Shown here piece by piece: positions 40,299-49,763 of a stretch of DNA of 64,000 nt. The notes beneath the pieces are model-generated. The model made no database searches. It was not told where the DNA came from and worked only from the letters and a program-made list of their open reading frames with translations. The stretch covers positions 20,737 to 84,736 of the forward strand of contig CAYHGP010000003.1 in NCBI GenBank assembly GCA_964356195.1, read 5' to 3'. Every line of letters starts with the position of its first letter. The first letter of the stretch is position 1. Source of the DNA: 2-02-FULL-48-14 sp964356195. Lineage in GTDB: Bacteria; Patescibacteriota; Gracilibacteria; UBA1369; 2-02-FULL-48-14. A program made the position numbers and the translations under genes.

Positions 40299-41857
40299 AC
40301 CGCCGCCAAATAGCACTTCTCACAATACACCTGCTCCTTGCAGCCGGCCGGATAGGTGCTTTGGATTTGCATTCCACAGTGATCGCATTTTCGGTCGTGT
40401 AAAAACAAAGGATTTCGCAGCAAAAACCGTTCTTTGTGACGACACAAGTAACACGCATGGGGCACCGGCAGTTTCATTCGTTCGTAAAACTTTAATTCCT
40501 GCGAAGTAGTACGATATTGTTTTCCGCACTTTTCGCAGTGCAGCGCTTCCACGGTACTTGCCACTTCGGCCTTTGGCTCTGGCTCCTTCCATAAATAGCC
40601 CCTCTCTAAAACCTCTTCCTTGCTCAAAGGAAAGTAGTCATTCGCGGCACTTTCGTTGTAGGCAAAAACAGAAATTTTCTGTGGGAAAAATTCCCCCCAT
40701 TCGCCGGTTTGCTTCATGTGCTCCACCACTCGAGGCAGCAAAGCTTCATACTCTTCCTTGCTGTATTGTTTGTTCAAAATACAATACTGTTTATGCTTCA
40801 AGCCTATGCATCCGAAACAATTTTGGCAAACTGAGGAACTGTCACAATACCTCAAAAGAGTGCTGTTCCACGTGTAAGTACAATAGGCAATATCGATGCT
40901 TCCGCGGGTCACACAAGAATTATAAACTTTTTCGTCACCCGGCCATCCCGCCGAGTAGGCGTTCACAACGTTTTTTGAGTCGGAAAGGGAAATGGCATTA
41001 AAACAATCTTCCGAATGATCGGCATCAAAACACTGAATGCAATTTTTACAGTTATCGGAATAATCTCCACTGCAGTTCTCACAATTCAGCATTTGAGTGT
41101 AACGATGAATGGCCTTTCCACGGAGTTCCAAGAATTTTTGATAGGCTTCTTGCCAGGACGTCCAAGTCCCGTTCAAGGCACCTTCTTTCAAGGCTTTGAA
41201 TTCTTCTTCCGAACACGGTCGGTTAAAGGCGTAATAGGATTTTTGATTGAGATTGCTCGAGAAAATACAGTGATCGCAATTCTTTAAATCAAAGGAGAAG
41301 TAACACTCATTACAATTCCGCGCTCGCTCAAGAACCACGCATTGATAACTATTATCCACGTCACAAGCCCAATAACAAAGGGTGCTCTTGTAAGCATTCC
41401 GGCAATCGATGGAGTCTTTGGTATCCACCATCCAGTAGGAATAAAGGACATCCTCACAGCGCACCGTAAGCGAATTCAAATAACAATTCCGTGACTCTCG
41501 GGTGTGACTGTTGTAATCACAGTTCTCGCAGTTGACGATGGAAGTACCCTCTCTCGGAACCTTTTTTCGCAGTTCGGCAAATTGTTCAAAAAAAGGTCGA
41601 TTAAAATCAAATTCTTGGCCGTAGTCGAGCGCATTCCAGTCATCTCCCCACCACACCGCATTGGAATAAACGGGAAAAGGCGCGCTCGCGGGATAGGCGC
41701 TGATCATGGCTTGGCCGGTTCGGTCGCACTTTCGTTTATAAAGACTCCACTCGTTGCGAGTAGCCATGAGGCGGCGAAGTTTTTCCGAAGCCTCGTGTAC
41801 ATCAACAGGTATGCCCATTTCCTCACACAGCTTCCTTTCGATATCTAGTGGATCCAT
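40292..41857 (-). CDS. Cys-rich repeat protein with zinc-ribbon ends
   Basis: 521 residues from the ATG at 41857. The centre (about 105-360) is a ladder of short Cys/Asn/Ser/Tyr-rich turns such as NCENCDYNSHT, RNCYLNS, CRNAYKS, NCNECYFSFDLKNCDHC and NCENCSGDYSDNCKNC, which looks like a beta-helix stacked with cysteines or many metal sites. The C-terminus has three CxxC ribbons (HCEKCGKQY, CYLCRHKE, KCDHCG and YCEKCY). Similar proteins are common in CPR genomes without known function. A longer start reading TGVRFPSPAP is a translated tRNA and is rejected. tRNA-Gly ends 6 nt upstream. Confidence 0.85.
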   Translation of the reverse strand: MDPLDIERKLCEEMGIPVDVHEASEKLRRLMATRNEWSLYKRKCDRTGQAMISAYPASAPFPVYSNAVWWGDDWNALDYGQEFDFNRPFFEQFAELRKKVPREGTSIVNCENCDYNSHTRESRNCYLNSLTVRCEDVLYSYWMVDTKDSIDCRNAYKSTLCYWACDVDNSYQCVVLERARNCNECYFSFDLKNCDHCIFSSNLNQKSYYAFNRPCSEEEFKALKEGALNGTWTSWQEAYQKFLELRGKAIHRYTQMLNCENCSGDYSDNCKNCIQCFDADHSEDCFNAISLSDSKNVVNAYSAGWPGDEKVYNSCVTRGSIDIAYCTYTWNSTLLRYCDSSSVCQNCFGCIGLKHKQYCILNKQYSKEEYEALLPRVVEHMKQTGEWGEFFPQKISVFAYNESAANDYFPLSKEEVLERGYLWKEPEPKAEVASTVEALHCEKCGKQYRTTSQELKFYERMKLPVPHACYLCRHKERFLLRNPLFLHDRKCDHCGMQIQSTYPAGCKEQVYCEKCYLAAVY

Positions 41858-41863
41858 AATATT

Positions 41864-41938
41864 TGGAGCAGGTGAGGGGAATCGAACCCCTGTCAACAGC
41901 TTGGAAGGCTGTGGTAATAGCCATTATACGACACCTGC
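41864..41938 (-). tRNA. tRNA-Gly (anticodon UCC)
   Basis: Cloverleaf on the minus strand: acceptor GCAGGTG/CACCTGC, anticodon arm ACAGC-CTTCCAA-GCTGT giving UCC, T-arm AGGGG-TTCGATT-CCCCT, discriminator U and encoded CCA (41864-41866). It reads GGA (and probably other GGN) codons. The Cys-rich protein gene begins 6 nt downstream, so the two may share a transcript. Confidence 0.96.
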
Positions 41939-41976
41939 AAAGGGCGCAGCCATCTTAGGGCAAGTCTTTGTTTATT

Positions 41977-43188
41977 TCAAGCAGAAACCTTGGGGATTTT
42001 ACGGAAGACCAAAAGCCCGATGAAGCTGAGGACAGCCAAGGAGAACACGGCCGCTCGATACGAAGTCACCTCCTGGAGCGGAATCAGCAAGACCAAACTC
42101 CACAAAAGCGGGCCCACAAAAGAGGCGGCACGTTCAAAAGTGGTATACCAAGTAAAATATTCCGCGGAACGCTCGGGGGGAATGAGTGTGGCCCAGTAGG
42201 CTCGCGAAAGGGAAAACAAGAACCCAAAACAAAGGCCCATGGGGAAGGTGAGGACGTAAAGCCAAGGTCCGCTCACAAAAACGAAAGCAAGCAGCAGAAG
42301 GCTCCACGCCACAATGAGCCACAGAATCGCCTTTTTGTATCCCTTAAACAGTCGGAAGTAAAAGTGGCTCATCCAAGCTCCAATCATCCCAAAAATAAGG
42401 GCCAAAACCAGGAATTTAGTTTTTTCACTGTCATCGAATCCGAAAACTTTTTCGAGGTAAATGGAAATAAAAACTTGGAAGGTGAGCAGCGAATCGACAT
42501 AAAGATAGTAAGAAACCAAAAATAAAAGCAGCGTTTTATCCTTCAAAATGAGTCGCCACGAAGGCTGAAGCTCCATTTCTCGCAGCCCTTTTTGTGGAGG
42601 TTTAAACCAAATAAAACTTGGCAAAGCGGCCAGCAGAAAGAAAAGTCCGGAAACCAAAAACACCCCCTCGCGTCCGCTGAACAGTTCAAAAGGAACAACT
42701 CCATTGACGAAGGGCAAAGCCAAGATCAAACCCAGAACATTTCCCAGTTGCCCCAGACCGTTTCCGAATCCAGATAAACGTGACTCTCCATCGGCTACTG
42801 AAAGCGCTCTTAAAAAAGAATTGTAAACATTGAGCGCGGCTTGGAAAAAACACTGAAACAAAAAGTAACAAATCAAACTGAACCAAAGCCATGCGCCTTC
42901 GCCCAGGAGCTGTGAGCTCAATCCCAAGCCGAGCAAAGAAGCAATGGCGAAGCACGATAAAGTGACAAAAGCAAAACGCCCGAGCCCGTGCTTGTCGGCA
43001 AAGCGTCCGATTTTTGGAAGCGTCACCAGCAAAAGCGCCGTAGAGAGGCCAAGCACCAGAGCAATATGCCATGAAGCTTGTCCTTTCTCAGAAATCCACC
43101 ACAAGGCGAAGTAAAAAGAAACATTGGCAAAGGCCAGTGAGTTGGCAAAGTCATAGAGGCCCCACAGCCAGTGTTGTTTACGGTTCAT
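41977..43188 (-). CDS. UMF1-type MFS transporter
   Basis: 403 residues, 12 predicted membrane segments. The N-terminus LWGLYDFANSLAFANVSFYFALWW matches the UMF1/Atg22-like branch of the major facilitator superfamily. A basic loop between segments 2 and 3 (PKIGRFADKHGLGRF) is the MFS motif A position. The substrate is unknown; amino acids or peptides are possible. It is divergent from rnhA with about 24 bp between starts, so the two promoters overlap. Confidence 0.88.
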   Translation of the reverse strand: MNRKQHWLWGLYDFANSLAFANVSFYFALWWISEKGQASWHIALVLGLSTALLLVTLPKIGRFADKHGLGRFAFVTLSCFAIASLLGLGLSSQLLGEGAWLWFSLICYFLFQCFFQAALNVYNSFLRALSVADGESRLSGFGNGLGQLGNVLGLILALPFVNGVVPFELFSGREGVFLVSGLFFLLAALPSFIWFKPPQKGLREMELQPSWRLILKDKTLLLFLVSYYLYVDSLLTFQVFISIYLEKVFGFDDSEKTKFLVLALIFGMIGAWMSHFYFRLFKGYKKAILWLIVAWSLLLLAFVFVSGPWLYVLTFPMGLCFGFLFSLSRAYWATLIPPERSAEYFTWYTTFERAASFVGPLLWSLVLLIPLQEVTSYRAAVFSLAVLSFIGLLVFRKIPKVSA

Positions 43189-43205
43189 AGAGTCTTCAGT
43201 ATAGT
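43177..43205 (+). promoter_or_regulatory. Promoter of rnhA
   Basis: TTTACG (43177-43182), 17-bp spacer, TATAGT (43200-43205). The ATG at 43213 follows by 7 nt, so the transcript would start at about the ATG (leaderless). The -35 lies inside the first codons of the divergent MFS gene. Confidence 0.65.
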
Positions 43206-43212
43206 ATGTTCG

Positions 43213-43673
43213 ATGTTACAAGCCGAACTTTACACCGACGGAAGCTGTCTTGGAAATCCTGGACCCGGAGCCTGGGCTTTTTTGATTCGAATCGGCGGAA
43301 AAGAAACGCGCAAGCAAGACGGCCAGCCTTACACCACGAACAACCGCATGGAACTTTCAGCGGTGATTGAAGGTCTCAAGTGGCTTGCCAAAGAGCATCC
43401 GAGTCTCAAGGAAATCACAGTCTACAGCGACTCCAGCTGGGTCATCAACACCATGACTCAAAACTGGAAACGCAAGAAAAATCTCGATTTATGGGAGCTA
43501 CTTCTTCCTCTGCTGGTCGGGAAAAAAATGAAATGGCAATGGGTCCGTGGTCACAACGGTCACAAAGAAAATGAAGATTGCGATGTTCGCGCCCAAACCG
43601 AAGCGCAAAAACAAGCAAAAATCTACCGAACGCTCGACCGAGCCTCCCTCCGTTTGCCGGGGGAAACCCCTGC
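43213..43673 (+). CDS. rnhA: Ribonuclease H (type HI), truncated by scaffold gap
   Basis: Degrades RNA in RNA-DNA hybrids. From the ATG at 43213, 153 codons are seen before the gap. The four acidic catalytic positions are present: D in YTDGSCLGNPG (about 7), E in NNRMELSAV (about 49), D in VYSDSSWVIN (about 75) and D near EDCDV (about 124). The conserved GHNGHKEN loop is intact. The stop codon is lost in the 100-N gap; little of the protein should be missing. Confidence 0.93.
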
Positions 43674-43773
43674 NNNNNNNNNNNNNNNNNNNNNNNNNNN
43701 NNNNNNNNNNNNNNNNNNNNNNNNNNNNNNNNNNNNNNNNNNNNNNNNNNNNNNNNNNNNNNNNNNNNNNNNN
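43674..43773. other. Scaffold gap (100 N) between rnhA and trxA
   Basis: Exactly 100 N. It hides the end of rnhA and anything between it and the trxA stop, which begins on the first base after the gap. Confidence 0.99.
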
Positions 43774-44091
43774 CTAAATAAGAGCGTCGAGTTTTTCAGC
43801 AAGCGCATCTTTGGTGAGGACACCCACCACGCGGTCCACTTCTTTGCCGCCTTTGAAGAAAATCAACGTGGGAATGCTCATAACGCCGTAGGTCTGGGAG
43901 CTGTCCATGCTGTCATCTACGTTCAATTTCACGATTTTCACTTTGCCTTCGTAAGTGCCGGCAAGTTCATCCACCAAAGGGGCCAACATTTTGCAGGGAC
44001 CGCACCATTCGGCAAAAAAATCCACCAACACGGGAATCTTAGACTTAAGGACTTCGGCGTCGAAATTTTGGTCTGTAACAATGTGCGACAT
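43774..44091 (-). CDS. trxA: Thioredoxin
   Basis: 105 residues from the ATG at 44091. Disulfide reductase with the active-site FFAEWCGPCKMLAP (Cys at about 31 and 34), the cis-Pro loop SIPTLIFFKGGKEVDR, and the usual size. A longer in-frame start at 44133 adds 14 untypical residues. The stop is adjacent to the scaffold gap. It is divergent from the PGRP/SpoIID gene. Confidence 0.96.
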   Translation of the reverse strand: MSHIVTDQNFDAEVLKSKIPVLVDFFAEWCGPCKMLAPLVDELAGTYEGKVKIVKLNVDDSMDSSQTYGVMSIPTLIFFKGGKEVDRVVGVLTKDALAEKLDALI

Positions 44092-44167
44092 AGGGGAGTT
44101 GTAATAGGAGCTAAAGTATGAGAACTTTATCACGCCTAAGGGCCTTTCGAAAAGACAGAAAATATGT

Positions 44168-44173
44168 TATAAT
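44168..44173 (+). promoter_or_regulatory. -10 element placing the start codon at the transcription start
   Basis: A perfect TATAAT ends 6 nt before the ATG at 44180, the normal distance from -10 box to transcription start. The message of the PGRP/SpoIID gene is therefore predicted to be leaderless. Confidence 0.6.
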
Positions 44174-44179
44174 TCAAAG

Positions 44180-47100
44180 ATGCAAACACCCCTTAAAATC
44201 CTAGTCGCCGGCCTCCTCGCCATTCCTATCTTGTTTGGCTTGGTTCACAGCACCCCAACGCGCAGCACACACGTGCTTGCGGAGGCCTTCATCACCCTGG
44301 AACAAGAGCCTTCCGCCTCCATTATTGAAGTGGGGCCTCACTACAAAACCGACCGTATGTTTTTATCGGAGATTTATGAAGCGGACTATGCCTTTCAACT
44401 GCTCGGCTTAAACTGGCAAGCCGCCATTCCTGAAGGCACTGCCGCCACCATGGAAATTCGTTTCCGCAGCACGGAAGGAACTTGGACGGCTTGGGAACCG
44501 CTTGAGCAAGACAACGACCAGCCCTCCAACACCGCAGCCGGCCTCTGGACCTACGTCATCACTCAAAACAGCGACGCCTTTCAATACAGAGCTTCCTTGA
44601 GTACGTCCGACACCACGGTGACCCCAAAACTTTCCGATGTTTCTTTTGATTATGTGGACGGCGGAAAAACTTCTCCGCTTTCAAAATTGGAAAAAATGAT
44701 TTTCAAAAATGACAACGAAGTGATCAGTCGCGACGACTGGGGTGCCGACGAAAGTCTTCGTTTGTCACGCACTCACGAAAACGTCGAACTCAGTTCCGAG
44801 TGGGAATCCGAATTGTCCGACGAAGATGTGGATGCCGACCCCGATATGCGCATTGTGGACACCGTGGCCATCGACGAAGACGGGAACCAACTTTTGTGGC
44901 CCGAAGAATACCCGGCCAAAGTCAAAAAAATCATCATCCATCACACCGCAACAACCGCAAATCTGGATGATCCGGAAACCTCCATTCGCGCCATTTATTA
45001 TTACCATGCCATCACGCGTGGCTGGGGAGATATTGGTTATAACTTTATTGTGGCTCCAGACGGAAGCGTCTTTGAAGGACGTGCCGGAGGTGATGGAGTG
45101 GTGGCGGGTCATGCGTCCGGGTACAACACCGGCTCGGTTGGAATTGCGCTTTTGGGAAACTACGAAGAAGACCCCATCTCCGGAGAAATGATGCAAGCGC
45201 TCACGGCACTTATTTACGAAAAAGCTGAGCTTCATGACATTGATCCCGATGACTCCGGAGTTTTCCGCGGCAAGTCCATGTCCAATATTTTGGGACACCG
45301 CGATGTGGATTCTACGGCATGCCCGGGGATTCACACTTACGATTATTTAGACGCCATTCGCAGCGCCGTGGCTAATGCCATTGATGCACAAAACACCAAG
45401 GATACAAGTAAGAATTACGCCTTCGAAGAAGTGGGGAACCGCGAACTCATCACTCTGGATCCCGAGGAAGACGCCACCGTAACCGTGAAAATTAAAAACA
45501 CCGGTTCGAAGACGTGGAATAGCGATACCTATTTAGTGGTGAACGCCAATTCCGATTCCGATGACTTGGTCAGCATTCCCAAAGATTCCAAAAAACGTAC
45601 CGCGAAAATGAAAGAGTCTTCCGTGGGTCCGGGCAAAACCGCCACCTTTAGCTTTGAAGCCTCGGCAACACTGAATGGAGGCCTCGCCGAGTTCGATATG
45701 TCGCCGGTTTTCAACGGCAGCGAAAAAACCAAGCATTATATGGATTTGGGACTCTTTGTGGAACAGCCTTACTTAAAGTTCAGCACTCAAAGTGATGACG
45801 CGCCGGACAGCCTCAAGCCGGGCAGCTCCGCCACCGTAACGGTGAAAATACGTAACGATGGAAATCTCACTTGGGAAAAAAGTGGGGATCGCACGGTGAC
45901 CTTGTTGAAGAGCGGTTCTTCCAGCCTCACGAGTTCTTACACACTGGCCACACTCACAGAATCCTCCGTGGCTCCGGGTAAAACCGCGAGCTTCACATTC
46001 ACGATTAAAGCGCCCACCAAAGGCGGCACCTACACGCTCGATTTTTATCCAGAAATGAAGAACTCCAACGCCATCACTTCTTCGGCGGGACAAATCAGCT
46101 TAAAAGTCATGGACAGCAAGGAAGATGCGCTCGTTGCCGGCACTTCGGACGACCTTTCCTTCGAACCGGGCGAAAAAAAGACCGTGTGGGTTCAAGTTAA
46201 AAACACCAGCACTTCCACGTGGTCTTCCACCGGGTCAAAAGCCTTCAGCCTAGCTTTCACCAAGCCGAAAGGCCTCACGACAGGAACTCAAACAGTCGCC
46301 TTCAAGAATTTAAAGAGCGGATCTTCCGGAAAAATTTCTTTTGACATCACCGCACCCGAAACCGCCGGCGAATACACCTTGGAAGTTCGTCCTCGCCTCG
46401 GTAGCACAAACCTCACCAACAGCGCGTATCCTCTAAAAATTACCGTCGGTGACTCCGCCTCAGAAGACTTCACCGTCACCGATTACGAAAACCCCATTCG
46501 CATCAAACTCACCCCGAGCGATGCCGTGGTGGACCCCGTATTCAGTTCCAAATCCAGCTTCGCCCTTTACGACAATGAAGAACTCATCAAAGTATTTACC
46601 GCCGACAGTCGCGTTCGCATTACTCCCGGCACCAGCGATTACACCGCGAGCTTCGGCTCCAACAAATGGACTCTCAGCGGTCCCGTTCGCTTCGTCCCCG
46701 AAGAAGACGGAATCATGAAAGTTCTCACCATGAACGAGCAGCCCAGCTGGGACACGTCCATCAATTACAACCAGTTTCGCGGCACGATGGAAGTGAATCG
46801 TGTGGACGGCACAACCATCCTAATCAACGAACTGCCACTAGAAGAATATGTGATGGGCTCCGCCGAAGAAACCAATACCACTCCCACGGAAAAACTCAAA
46901 ACCATGGCGATTTTGTACCGCACTTATGCGTACTACTACATCACGCAGGCCGAAAAATTCCCCGGAATGCCTTACGATGGGGAAGACGACCCCGCCACCT
47001 TCCAAAAATACTTGGGTTACAGCTACGAATCCAAGAGCCCCAACATTGTTTCTTCCGTAGAAGACACTGAAGGAATGGTAGTGACCTACAAAGGTAAAGT

Positions 47101-47181
47101 CGTGAAAACTCCATACTTCAGCAAGTCCGATGGCGTGGCCACCAAGAGCGCCGAAGACGTGTGGGGTTGGACGAATACGCC
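44180..47181 (+). CDS. PGRP amidase - Ig-like repeats - SpoIID domain protein, C-terminus lost in gap
   Basis: At least 1000 residues with an N-terminal signal/anchor (about 5-25). Residues about 245-400 form a PGRP/Amidase_2 domain: IIIHHTAT (zinc His), IGYNFIVAPDGSVFEGR, GSVGIALLGNY and GHRDVDSTACPG (zinc His and Cys), a zinc N-acetylmuramoyl-L-alanine amidase set. Three Ig-like repeats follow (from about 418, 530 and 655), each with TVKIKNTGSKTW-type strands. From about 774 a SpoIID/LytB domain begins (RIKLTPSD, NELPLEEYVMGSAEE), a glycan-cutting family. The catalytic Glu region is present; the end is in the gap. Two wall-cutting activities on one chain, likely surface bound. Confidence 0.88.
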
Positions 47182-47281
47182 NNNNNNNNNNNNNNNNNNN
47201 NNNNNNNNNNNNNNNNNNNNNNNNNNNNNNNNNNNNNNNNNNNNNNNNNNNNNNNNNNNNNNNNNNNNNNNNNNNNNNNNN
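47182..47281. other. Scaffold gap (100 N) between the SpoIID-domain gene and tsaB
   Basis: Exactly 100 N. It happens to keep frame, giving a false 1211-codon reading. The missing SpoIID end and TsaB start need about 400 bp or more, so the length is nominal. Confidence 0.99.
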
Positions 47282-47815
47282 TCGCTAAAAGCTTTGCTGG
47301 AAGAACACGGACTTTCCAAAAACGACATCACCGAAATTGTGGTGGTGAACGGTCCCGGCACTTTCACGTCGCTGCGCACCGGCGTGGCTTTTGCCAACGC
47401 TCTTGCGGAAGGACTCCATGCCAAACTCTACGCCATGACTACTTTTGAACTTTTGAAGCGCAAAGCCGCTATTCAAGATTCGCTCTTGGTTCTCACTCAA
47501 GCCGGCGGTCTCGACATCGGCGTCCGTTATAATGACGACCCTGTGCGCGTGGGCCCCATGGCCGCACTTTTGAACGACTACACTCACGACACCGGCATCC
47601 ACGTGGTGAGCGAACTGAACGAAACCCAGAACGAGGAACTCCACCCTTTGCTGCTCGAAAAAAAATGGACACTTGTTGAAGGGCACGAATTGCAAACGAT
47701 GGGCGAGGCCCTTCAAACCATCGGACTCTCGGGACTCGACGCCGTGGCTACCGTGGAACCTTACTACTTGAAAGCCCCGCACATCACCAAATCCTCGGAT
47801 AAGTGGAAACAGTGA
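47282..47815 (+). CDS. tsaB: TsaB, tRNA threonylcarbamoyladenosine biosynthesis protein (N-terminus lost in gap)
   Basis: Partner of TsaD (gene at 22996-23967) in t6A synthesis. The 177 residues seen start in the middle: SLKALLEEHGLSKNDITEIVVVNGPGTFTSLRTGVAFANALAEGL is the family core, including the GPGxFTSLR signature. About 50 N-terminal residues with the IDTS motif are missing. The C-terminal half is poorly conserved, as usual, and ends PYYLKAPHIT, similar to the P.YLR..A end of the family. It overlaps the convergent HNH gene by 32 bp. Confidence 0.9.
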   Translation, partial: SLKALLEEHGLSKNDITEIVVVNGPGTFTSLRTGVAFANALAEGLHAKLYAMTTFELLKRKAAIQDSLLVLTQAGGLDIGVRYNDDPVRVGPMAALLNDYTHDTGIHVVSELNETQNEELHPLLLEKKWTLVEGHELQTMGEALQTIGLSGLDAVATVEPYYLKAPHITKSSDKWKQ

Positions 47816-48614
47816 AGACTTGTCTCCGTTTGTCTTGCACCTTCAGGTTGATGCCGTGAGCGAGGACGTGGTGATCCTCGCAAAGTGGAGCGAGGTAATG
47901 CGGATCATGCCGATGACTGAGCGCGAAAGTTTGAGTGTGGTGCAGGTGCTCTGCGGGTTTATGGCAGGTTTGAATGGAACACTGCGTTCCGTGTTCCTCT
48001 CGCACAACTCGCTGGATTCGCGCCGGAACGTAGCGTGATTTCGCCTCCACCAATTCCTCACTAATCGCCACTTTTTCCTCTGCGATTTCCTTTTCTCTCC
48101 TCTCCAGTAACTCAAGAAGCACCTTGCTCACATTGATCCCTTTTTCTTGCAGCTCCAGGAGCTTTTCAGTCACTTCGTCGGTCAATTCTAAAGTGTGCGC
48201 ACGCACAGATCTCAGCTCGATTTCTGGCTTGTTAAAGCCATTCTCATCACGGACCAAAGTCTCTATGGCACTCTGCGGCAACACCTGAACCACTCGCGCC
48301 AACTCCGCCTCATTTTGCGCCGTGGCAATGGAAGCCACCCGCGCCAATTTGTTCACGCTTACTTCGCCACGCTCCAACAGCGACTTCAAAACCGGCGTTC
48401 CCACAAACTTCCGCTCCAAATTGAGCACCCGTCTAACCTGCTCCTCACTCACCCCCGCCAGCTTGAAAGCAAACTCAAAAACAGACCCAAAACCTTTCGC
48501 CAGGTAAAGCCGCCTTTTCTCCACTTCTGGAAGCAGCCCTAGGAACTTCTGCCTCCACATAAGTGTATTTCGTCCGTACATTCGCGCCTTTTCGTACAGT
48601 TGTTCGTCCGTCAT
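47784..48614 (-). CDS. HNH endonuclease-domain protein
   Basis: 276 residues from the ATG at 48614; starts at 48647 or 48656 would add 11-14 residues. The C-terminal HNH domain reads CSIQTCHKPAEHLHHTQTFAL...HYLAPLCEDHHVLAHG, with the paired Cys and HH/H residues of a metal-dependent nuclease. The N-terminal about 190 residues are helical (EEQVRRVLNLERKFVGTP...VSVNKLARVASIATAQNEAELARVV). Such proteins are common in CPR genomes and may be selfish or defence genes. No nearby partner is obvious. Confidence 0.82.
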   Translation of the reverse strand: MTDEQLYEKARMYGRNTLMWRQKFLGLLPEVEKRRLYLAKGFGSVFEFAFKLAGVSEEQVRRVLNLERKFVGTPVLKSLLERGEVSVNKLARVASIATAQNEAELARVVQVLPQSAIETLVRDENGFNKPEIELRSVRAHTLELTDEVTEKLLELQEKGINVSKVLLELLERREKEIAEEKVAISEELVEAKSRYVPARIQRVVREEHGTQCSIQTCHKPAEHLHHTQTFALSHRHDPHYLAPLCEDHHVLAHGINLKVQDKRRQVFTVSTYPRIW

Positions 48615-48792
48615 ATTTGGTGGGTTAGTGAACCTAAACTTTAACATTAAAACCACCCGTCCAACAGATCAAAAGCTTCACTTCCACGTGACAAAAGCAC
48701 AGGTGAGTATACATTCACCTTTCGTCACAAACTTACCCGCTACACCAATCACAAAAAGTTTGCTAGAATACAAAAAGTAATTAACTAAATCT

Positions 48793-49044
48793 ATGAAACT
48801 GCCACAAAAACCTATCTATTTTTCTGCAGGGATTTTAATCGGTTTATGGATAGCCGTTTTGTTTATAAAAATAGATTTTAACATGACGGTATCCGGGTTG
48901 ACCGAGGCCGGGAATACAAATTGGGACAATTTAAGAGTCGAAATGCTTGATTCAATAGGCCTTCTAAGTTCTGGCCTTTTAGTACTCAGTATCATTTATT
49001 TAGCGATCTTAGGCATTACTTTCTTGAGAACAAGTAAAAAATAA
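48793..49044 (+). CDS. Small two-helix membrane protein
   Basis: 83 residues. Two hydrophobic segments (about 8-28 and 55-77) flank a polar loop (TEAGNTNWDNLRVEMLDS). Not recognised. It ends 1 nt before rsmI and has a -10-like TAGAAT at 48764-48769. The base composition is more AT-rich than its neighbours. Confidence 0.65.
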   Translation: MKLPQKPIYFSAGILIGLWIAVLFIKIDFNMTVSGLTEAGNTNWDNLRVEMLDSIGLLSSGLLVLSIIYLAILGITFLRTSKK

Positions 49045-49045
49045 T

Positions 49046-49738
49046 ATGAGCCTCTACCTTATCGCAACCCCCATCGGAAATCTCGAGGACATCACGTTTC
49101 GCGCGGTCCGAATCCTAAAAGAAGTCGACCTCATTGCGGCCGAAGACACGCGCCATTCGCGTATTTTGCTCGATCGTTACGAAATCAAAACGCCCTGCAC
49201 CAGTTTTCACAGCTACACGTCGGATTCAAAAACAAACGCTCTTGTAGACGACCTCACCTCCGGAAAATCCATCGCACTGATTACAGACGCCGGCACTCCC
49301 GGCATCTCCGACCCCGCCTGGGCCTTGGTCCAAAAAGCGCTTGCCGCAGACATCACCGTGGTCCCCGTCCCAGGGGCCGCCGCCTTCCTAACCGCCCTCA
49401 TGGCCAGCGGTCTACCAATCAATGAATTTGTGTATCTCGGCTTCATTCCCGCCAAAAAAGGACGTCAAACTTTGTTCGAATCTTTGCGCGAAGAAGAACG
49501 CACGACTGTGTTTTACGAATCGCCGCACCGCATCCAAAAAACCCTCAGCCAAATGCTCGCCATTCTCGGCCCCGACCGCATGGTGGTACTCGCCCGCGAA
49601 CTCACAAAAATGCACGAAACTTTCCATCGAGGCACGCTTGCCGAGCTGAACGAACATTTCAAAAAGAATCCTCCACGTGGAGAAATGGTACTGCTCGTGG
49701 CACCGAAGGATTTTCAATTTCGTTCAATTGAGTTATAG
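49046..49738 (+). CDS. rsmI: 16S rRNA (cytidine-1402-2'-O)-methyltransferase
   Basis: Adds the 2'-O-methyl group of m4Cm1402 in the 30S P site. The 230-residue protein has the tetrapyrrole-methylase-like fold: LYLIATPIGNLEDITFRAV (1-20), AAEDTRHSRILLDRY, SLITDAGTPGISDP-type loop (ALITDAGTPGISDPAW, about 75-90), PGAAAFLTALMASGLP and FYESPHRIQKTL. A short C-terminal tail replaces the longer one of some homologues. It starts 1 nt after the small membrane protein gene. Confidence 0.96.
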   Translation: MSLYLIATPIGNLEDITFRAVRILKEVDLIAAEDTRHSRILLDRYEIKTPCTSFHSYTSDSKTNALVDDLTSGKSIALITDAGTPGISDPAWALVQKALAADITVVPVPGAAAFLTALMASGLPINEFVYLGFIPAKKGRQTLFESLREEERTTVFYESPHRIQKTLSQMLAILGPDRMVVLARELTKMHETFHRGTLAELNEHFKKNPPRGEMVLLVAPKDFQFRSIEL

Positions 49739-49763
49739 TTTCAGAAGTTTCTAACCTCCTGCA

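Noticed and set aside
41858..41896. An upstream extension of the Cys-rich protein starting TGVRFPSPAP.
   Set aside because: This is the known translation artefact of a tRNA gene; the bases belong to tRNA-Gly. The ATG at 41857 is used.
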